This document shows, in pieces, positions 6,462 through 9,226 of a stretch of DNA of 9,226 nucleotides. Position numbers and translations under genes: made by a program. The first letter of the stretch is position 1, and each line of letters starts with the position of its first letter. The notes under the pieces are model-generated. The model was not told the origin of the DNA. It ran no database searches and saw only the letters and a program-made list of their open reading frames with translations. The stretch is from Patescibacteria group bacterium (GTDB lineage: Bacteria; Patescibacteriota; WWE3; UBA101185; UBA10185): positions 1-9,226 of the forward strand of contig JAKLGS010000026.1 in assembly GCA_022710505.1 (NCBI GenBank), given 5' to 3'.

Positions 6462-6482
6462 TGGCTGGGGGACAGGGAGTCG
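6462..6482 (-). pseudogene. 3' fragment of tRNA-Gln (T-loop to CCA), att-like repeat
   Basis: These 21 bp are identical to 6631-6651, the last part of the intact tRNA-Gln from the T-loop CGACTCCC to the encoded CCA, 169 bp away in the same orientation. Identity stops abruptly on both sides. A duplicated tRNA 3' end is the classic footprint of site-specific integration into a tRNA gene. On the minus strand a T8 run (6452-6459) follows shortly after. Confidence 0.8.
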
Positions 6483-6586
6483 CCCACTAGTCCAAATATC
6501 TCTAACTCACTTCGTTCGCAAGAGCTCTTTGGCTATTCGGCACGTCTCCTTCGCTGCGCTCAGTCCGACTTTCTCCTCCCTGTCCC
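6469..6586. repeat. Foldback element anchored on the tRNA-Gln 3' fragment
   Basis: GGGACAGGGAG (6469-6479, inside the tRNA fragment) has a perfect inverted copy CTCCCTGTCCC at 6576-6586. The 96-nt interior can fold further: CCAAATATCTCT (from about 6493) against AGAGCTCTTTGG, 9 of 12. It is also rich in short GC palindromic strings such as ACTTCGTTCG and TCGCTGCGCTC. An open frame crosses the region on the plus strand but looks like an accident of tRNA-derived sequence. Function unknown; it may be a non-autonomous mobile or structured element. Confidence 0.5.
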
Positions 6587-6590
6587 AACA

Positions 6591-6628
6591 AAAACAACCA
6601 CAAAACCTAAAGGCCTTGTGGCTGTTTT
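6591..6628 (-). terminator. Rho-independent terminator of tRNA-Gln
   Basis: A 13-bp stem with one G-U pair (6591-6603 with 6616-6628) starts 2 nt after the tRNA CCA end on the minus strand. Its 3' arm runs into TTTTTGTT. Confidence 0.75.
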
Positions 6629-6630
6629 CG

Positions 6631-6704
6631 TGGCTGGGGGACAGGGAGTCGAACCCCAATTAACGGATTCAAAGTCCGGCGTCCTACCATTAGACGATCC
6701 CCCA
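6631..6704 (-). tRNA. tRNA-Gln(UUG) with encoded CCA
   Basis: Read on the minus strand. Acceptor TGGGGGA/TCCCCCA is 7 of 7; the D arm is GTC...GAC around TAATGGTAG; the anticodon arm CCGGA/TCCGT closes the loop CTTTGAA with anticodon TTG; the T arm has two wobble pairs around TTCGACT. The discriminator is G, as usual for tRNA-Gln, and CCA is encoded (6631-6633). The possible promoter upstream (TTGAAA, then TTATCT at 17-bp spacing) is weak. The gene lies between a 3' fragment (6462-6482) and a 5' fragment (6811-6829) of itself. Confidence 0.93.
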
Positions 6705-6770
6705 ATAATAGATAAAGCAAATATAACTAAATTTTCAAATAATATCTAATAAAGTAACTAAAAATAAAGT

Positions 6771-6819
6771 GTCTAATCGCAAGGTTCTCGAGCGAAGCGA
6801 GAGGTTCTTCCCATTAGAC
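6771..6819. repeat. Nested palindrome next to the tRNA-Gln 5' fragment
   Basis: GTCTAAT (6771-6777) is inverted as ATTAGAC (6813-6819), the latter being part of the tRNA fragment. Inside lies the hairpin TCTCG-AGCGAAG-CGAGA (6786-6802), flanked by 7-bp direct repeats AGGTTCT (6782-6788 and 6802-6808). This mirrors the 3' side, where the tRNA fragment also folds back on an inverted copy. Confidence 0.5.
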
Positions 6820-6829
6820 GATCCCCCAA
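6811..6829 (-). pseudogene. 5' fragment of tRNA-Gln (acceptor to D-loop)
   Basis: These 19 bp are identical to 6687-6705 of the intact gene region: one flanking base plus the tRNA 5' end through the D-loop sequence TCTAATGG, 124 bp upstream of the complete tRNA in its own direction. Identity ends sharply in the D-loop. With the 3' fragment at 6462-6482 it brackets the intact tRNA-Gln. Confidence 0.8.
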
Positions 6830-6896
6830 CGACATACCAAACAATATTATACCAGCACATTTCTAATAAAAATATACGTAACTACTCTATTTTAAT

Positions 6897-6925
6897 TTGA
6901 TTTTACAATATAAAACGTATATAAA
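6897..6925 (+). promoter_or_regulatory. Promoter of the RecB/Cas4-like gene
   Basis: TTGATT (6897-6902) is 17 bp from TATAAA (6920-6925); a second TATAAA follows at 6929-6934, forming a tandem TATAAAGCA pattern. The transcript would start near 6932, leaving about 30 nt of leader with the Shine-Dalgarno GAGGTGA (6954-6960) before ATG 6964. Confidence 0.55.
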
Positions 6926-6963
6926 GCATATAAAGCACGTTAAAAACAAATAAGAGGTGAGAG

Positions 6964-7872
6964 ATGGGAAAGACCAAATCAGAAGTGAGCGTGTCCTCAG
7001 TATTGGCTTACGCAAGATGTCCCAAACTGTTCGAATTCTTGAACTACAGTGGGATAAAACCCAGACAAAATGATAATTATTATCTCTTAAGAGGTGTGGA
7101 GGTGAGTAAATTTATCAGAAACTTATATCAAAAACATCCTGGCAATAGAAAGTTTTATTATTACAGTATTGAAACGGCTATAAAACGTTGGTATGCAGTG
7201 TGGGATATTGCTACGAAAGTCAGCTCTAAAGCACTTTCATTTGACGCTAAAAAAGTTGCCAAAGAACAAAGTAAAATTGGAGCAGTCTGCATTAAAAACT
7301 ATTGGGTTCAAAATTTGGATAGTCCTGACCCTCTTAGAATTAAAAAGATTGTATACGTTGTTCCAATAAAATATGATGGGTTACCTTATACCTATCTTTC
7401 AGGAAAATTGGATCATATTGTACCGAGCGATATCTCATGGATTAAAACCATGCGTCCGGAAATAATTGAAAAAGGGGAGTTGATAAAAGGTTATTCCCAT
7501 AATCTAGTTGTTAAATATAGTACTAGCACTATGGACTCCGTTTTTAAGGAAAAAAGAGCTCCTTCAACGATACTACCCGATGAGTTGAAAATACAAGCAG
7601 CGATGAACGTGATGCTGTATAAACAACAATTTGGAACGTATCCGGTTGGATATCTTATTTATTGGCTAAGGTACGAATCTGATAACCAATTTCTGATAAA
7701 GGGTGATTTAAAAGAATATCGTGATTTGTTAGATAGGGTTTTTCAAAGAATGGCTAAAAGTATAACAGATCATAATTTTCGGAAGAATCTCACTCCTAGT
7801 TGTGCTTATTGTGATTATGTATTTCAGTGTAGACCTGAAATCGTTAAACAATTAAGTCTGCCTTTTACCTAA
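6964..7872 (+). CDS. RecB/Cas4-like PD-(D/E)XK fold protein with Fe-S cysteines and altered active site
   Basis: A 302-residue protein. The N-terminal SVSSVLAYARCPKLFEF (9-25) is the S-x-S-x-L-x-x-Y-x-x-CP-x-x-F signature of the Cas4/AddB/RecB-family nucleases. Cys19 plus the C-terminal C280-x2-C283-x5-C289 fit the four-cysteine 4Fe-4S cluster of that group. SGKLDHIV carries the motif Asp150, and IQAAMNVMLYK (210-220) matches the QxxxY motif. The strand expected to read VVDYKT reads LVVKYSTS (181-188), so the catalytic Asp and Lys positions appear to be Lys184 and Ser186. It may be a non-catalytic DNA-binding fold, or the active site may be rearranged. No cas1/cas2 or CRISPR array is in the window. 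It is a single-gene unit between two disrupted tRNA loci. Length exceeds typical Cas4 (about 200) owing to an insert at 60-130. Confidence 0.78.
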   Translation: MGKTKSEVSVSSVLAYARCPKLFEFLNYSGIKPRQNDNYYLLRGVEVSKFIRNLYQKHPGNRKFYYYSIETAIKRWYAVWDIATKVSSKALSFDAKKVAKEQSKIGAVCIKNYWVQNLDSPDPLRIKKIVYVVPIKYDGLPYTYLSGKLDHIVPSDISWIKTMRPEIIEKGELIKGYSHNLVVKYSTSTMDSVFKEKRAPSTILPDELKIQAAMNVMLYKQQFGTYPVGYLIYWLRYESDNQFLIKGDLKEYRDLLDRVFQRMAKSITDHNFRKNLTPSCAYCDYVFQCRPEIVKQLSLPFT

Positions 7873-7893
7873 AGATTGGTACAAAACAACAAA

Positions 7894-7927
7894 CCCCTGA
7901 TTAATCACAAGATCGGGGGATTTTTTT
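7894..7927 (+). terminator. Rho-independent terminator of the RecB/Cas4-like gene
   Basis: CCCC (7894-7897) with GGGG (7915-7918), extended by GATT/GATC past a bulged T, is followed by T7 (7921-7927), 22 bp after the stop codon. The loop contains GATTAATCAC (7899-7908), also found in the TPR-gene terminator. Confidence 0.8.
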
Positions 7928-7943
7928 ATCTAAATTAAAGTTT

Positions 7944-7952
7944 GGGGGGGGG
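7944..7952. repeat. Nine-base G run
   Basis: Nine consecutive G lie where the discriminator and CCA complement of a tRNA 3' end should be (sister copies read TTTGGTGGG here). It may reflect decay by slippage, or a sequencing or assembly error. Confidence 0.7.
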
Positions 7953-7988
7953 TGGTATAGGGTTCGAACCTATGACCTTTCGGATGTA
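7950..7988 (-). pseudogene. 3' half of a valine-type tRNA (outer shell)
   Basis: On the minus strand, from TACATCCGAA (anticodon loop and stem) through AGGTC, a perfect T arm ATAGG-TTCGAAC-CCTAT, to the acceptor ACCACCC. The discriminator/CCA is replaced by a C run. No matching 5' acceptor GGGTGGT is present; only an eight-base remnant of a possible 5' half remains at 8213-8220. Confidence 0.7.
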
Positions 7989-7999
7989 CACTTAATACT

Positions 8000-8013
8000 T
8001 TCGCGTGCGAAAA
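8000..8013. repeat. Palindrome in tRNA-half spacer
   Basis: TTTCGC-GT-GCGAAA forms a 6-bp perfect hairpin with a 2-base centre inside the spacer between two tRNA 3' halves. It resembles the GC-palindromic filler at the tRNA-Gln locus. Confidence 0.5.
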
Positions 8014-8015
8014 TT

Positions 8016-8058
8016 TGGTGGGTCCGCATGGATTCGAACCAAGGACCTACCGGATGTC
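8016..8058 (-). pseudogene. 3' half of a split valine-type tRNA, with CCA
   Basis: Minus strand: GACAT, CCGGT, AGGTC, a T arm CTTGG-TTCGAAT-CCATG with one T-T mismatch, acceptor CGGACCC, discriminator A and CCA. Its acceptor is complementary at 7 of 7 positions to the 5' half at 8171-8204. Joined as ...CCCGGTT + GACATCCGG... the two make a 75-nt tRNA with anticodon GAC (Val). The stem mismatches suggest decay. The break falls in the anticodon loop. Confidence 0.85.
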
Positions 8059-8084
8059 TGTTCGTTTCACTCACAGCAAAAGTT

Positions 8085-8161
8085 TGGTGGGCGATGTAGG
8101 GTTCGAACCTACGACCTTTCGGATGTAAACCGAATGCTCTAACCAACTGAGCTAATCGCCC
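8085..8161 (-). tRNA. tRNA-Val(UAC) with encoded CCA
   Basis: Complete cloverleaf on the minus strand: acceptor GGGCGAT/ATCGCCC 7 of 7; D arm GCTC/GAGC; anticodon arm TTCGG/CCGAA with loop TTTACAT, anticodon TAC; variable AGGTC; T arm GTAGG/CCTAC with TTCGAAC; discriminator A; encoded CCA at 8085-8087. It sits exactly between the two halves of another valine-type tRNA, with 9 bp on its 5' side and 26 bp on its 3' side. Confidence 0.96.
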
Positions 8162-8170
8162 ATACTTTTT

Positions 8171-8204
8171 AAAACCGGGCGCTCTACCACTGAGCTACGG
8201 ACCC
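8171..8204 (-). pseudogene. 5' half of the split valine-type tRNA
   Basis: Minus strand: GGGTCCG acceptor, TA, intact D arm GCTC-AGTGGTA-GAGC, G, CCCGG anticodon stem, TTTT, then a stop of tRNA similarity inside the anticodon loop. The partner 3' half is at 8016-8058. The intervening 112 bp carry a complete tRNA-Val(UAC). There is no room for a group I intron core, so splicing back together is not expected by known bacterial mechanisms. Confidence 0.85.
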
Positions 8205-8212
8205 AAATTTTC

Positions 8213-8220
8213 TAAAACCG
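8213..8220 (-). other. Possible remnant of an outer tRNA 5' half
   Basis: On the minus strand CGGTTTTA recurs here and at 8170-8177, where it is the anticodon-stem end of the split tRNA. In both places the next tRNA 5' end begins 9 nt after TTTT. It may be the end of the 5' half belonging to the outer 3' half at 7950-7988; TCGG could pair with its CCGA. Eight bases could also match by chance. Confidence 0.3.
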
Positions 8221-8252
8221 ACTTCCTGTATTTTAACATTATTTGAAAATCA

Positions 8253-8258
8253 TATAAA
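8253..8258 (+). promoter_or_regulatory. -10 box of the serine hydrolase gene, leaderless arrangement
   Basis: TATAAA (within CATATAAAATACC) ends 8 nt before the GTG start at 8267, and no Shine-Dalgarno lies between. The -35 region is poor (TTAACA at 8233-8238 is too close, 14 bp). Confidence 0.5.
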
Positions 8259-8266
8259 ATACCTGT

Positions 8267-9166
8267 GTGAAAAAACAAAACCTAATAATTTTAGCTTTTA
8301 TCTCCTCGATATTACTTCTAGCAATAGTTTTTAAAAACGAGCTTGGGAAAAATTCAAAAATTAAAAATCTTTTAAACGAACTAAATATTAATTTAAATTT
8401 TTCTAAAGAAGATACGAATTCTGTAACCAACGAAGGAAAATTTCAAGAACTTAAAAGTAAAATCGAGAGAGAAGAAGGTATCTATGGCCTTTATATCAAA
8501 GATATGTTAAATGGTAAAACCTATGAGATAGATACCGAAGAAGAGTTTTACCCACTATCTCTATTTAAAATACCTATAGCTTATATTGTTGCAAGAGACA
8601 TCGAGAGAGGTGAATTAAAATGGGACGACACAGTTGTATATAGAAATGAAGATTTTTTTAACCAATATGGAACCATCCATTCCTTCGGATATGGGTCGGA
8701 ATTTAAATTACAGAAAGTTGTTGAATTAATGCTCAGAGAATCAGATAACGCGGCACCTAATATTTTAAAAAGACATTTAGGTGAAGATTATCTAAATACT
8801 GAGTTTAAAAAGATTTCCGGGTATGAAACAGCAGATCTTTTTGATGAGGAGCTTCTAACAAATCCAATAAAGTGTGGCTATCTTATAGAAGGTATTTTTT
8901 ATAAAAAGTGGATTTCCGATGAAAGCGTTAACTTATTATTAAGTTACTTAAACCCCACTTCTTATGATGAAGCCTTAAACCCTTATCTAAATGATAATTT
9001 AACTTTCTATCATAAAGTAGGGTTTTCAACTGCAATGTATCATAACTGTGGAATTATTAGAGGTGAGAACAAAGACTTGATTTTGTGTTTAATGAGTAAA
9101 GAAATCACTGATGAAAGTTTTGATAGGGTAAATCAATACGTTGCTGAATTCGTAAATAACTACTAA
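8267..9166 (+). CDS. Membrane-anchored class A beta-lactamase-fold serine hydrolase
   Basis: A 299-residue protein with an uncleaved N-terminal anchor (about 5-22), a charged linker (23-60) and an extracytoplasmic Beta-lactamase2-type domain (about 65-299). The nucleophile motif is S98-L-F-K101 (YPLSLFKIP), the SDN motif is S159-D160-N161 (RESDNAAPN), and the third motif is K250-V-G252 in place of KTG. The omega-loop ExxLN with the deacylating glutamate is not clear; LFDEELLTNP (191-200) is the nearest match. It might therefore be a peptidoglycan-related carboxypeptidase-like protein rather than a true beta-lactamase. The GTG start at 8267 fits the -10 spacing and gives the compact KKQN signal anchor; no Shine-Dalgarno is present. 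Divergent from the tRNA-Val locus. Confidence 0.88.
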   Translation: MKKQNLIILAFISSILLLAIVFKNELGKNSKIKNLLNELNINLNFSKEDTNSVTNEGKFQELKSKIEREEGIYGLYIKDMLNGKTYEIDTEEEFYPLSLFKIPIAYIVARDIERGELKWDDTVVYRNEDFFNQYGTIHSFGYGSEFKLQKVVELMLRESDNAAPNILKRHLGEDYLNTEFKKISGYETADLFDEELLTNPIKCGYLIEGIFYKKWISDESVNLLLSYLNPTSYDEALNPYLNDNLTFYHKVGFSTAMYHNCGIIRGENKDLILCLMSKEITDESFDRVNQYVAEFVNNY

Positions 9167-9185
9167 GAAATGATAATATTTACAC

Positions 9186-9226
9186 ATGATGATTTATTTA
9201 ACTAAATTTATAGTTACTTTTCTGAT
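9186..9226 (+). CDS. Start of a hydrophobic protein, cut by the window end (partial)
   Basis: ATG ATG at 9186 opens a frame reading MMIYLTKFIVTFL that runs off the right edge, compatible with a signal or membrane helix. GATAAT (9172-9177, 5 of 6 to TATAAT) ends 8 nt before the ATG, the same leaderless spacing as at other genes here. Only 13 residues are visible, so this is tentative. Confidence 0.4.
   Translation, partial: MMIYLTKFIVTFL

Noticed and set aside
6430..6663. 77-codon open frame on the plus strand across the tRNA-Gln region
   Set aside because: It is antisense to the tRNA 3' end and to its duplicated fragment and foldback; the product (ending GDRESNPN) is the kind of spurious protein produced by tRNA complements. 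No Shine-Dalgarno or promoter fits.
8059..8170. Group I intron or archaeal-type tRNA intron in the split tRNA
   Set aside because: At 112 bp, and mostly a complete tRNA, it cannot hold a group I core, and no bulge-helix-bulge context is evident.
7944..8204. CRISPR-like array (period about 69 bp, 43-nt repeats, about 27-nt spacers) next to a Cas4-like gene
   Set aside because: The repeats are diverged tRNA 3' halves, not identical repeats, one belongs to a complete tRNA, and no cas1/cas2 or effector is present.

Overview
The window is AT-rich bacterial DNA with short intergenic gaps. Several genes have no Shine-Dalgarno sequence, the nucleotidyltransferase is short, and there is a signal-peptide protein built from lectin-like beta domains. 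Together these suggest a small-genome lineage such as Patescibacteria/CPR. This placement is inference from style and protein families; no rRNA or marker gene is present. All stops used (TAA, TAG, TGA) fit the standard code.

Left part (1-3315, mostly + strand). The 3' end of a DsbD/CcdA-like membrane protein gene enters from the left edge. It is followed by an envelope-stress pair: hsp20 behind a strong promoter and a long 5' leader hairpin, then an HtrA-type membrane-anchored serine protease 38 bp downstream. A short RmlA-like sugar nucleotidyltransferase follows with its own promoter placed so that its mRNA would be leaderless. A small three-helix membrane protein converges on it with a 13-bp overlap.

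Middle part (3316-6346, - strand). Here lie a secreted multidomain beta protein whose C-terminus resembles the LecA/PA-IL galactose lectin, a TPR protein, and an IDI-like Nudix hydrolase. Each is a separate unit with recognisable promoters, and the first two have terminators. The secreted protein has an intrinsic terminator inside its 5' leader, which could act as an attenuator.

Right part (6347-9226). Two unusual tRNA loci flank a RecB/Cas4-like Fe-S nuclease-fold gene. At the first, a complete tRNA-Gln(UUG) lies between a 5' fragment and a 3' fragment of the same tRNA. At the second, a complete tRNA-Val(UAC) sits inside the anticodon loop of another valine-type tRNA, whose two halves still match at 7/7 acceptor pairs. 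Remnants of a third, outer shell lie around that. This nested, onion-like tRNA arrangement, with short palindromic filler, is the most striking thing in the window. A membrane-anchored class A beta-lactamase-fold serine hydrolase and the first codons of a further gene close the window.

A recurring regulatory theme is a -10 box ending 6-8 nt before the start codon, without a Shine-Dalgarno sequence, at five genes. Five others have good Shine-Dalgarno sequences, so two translation-initiation modes appear to coexist.
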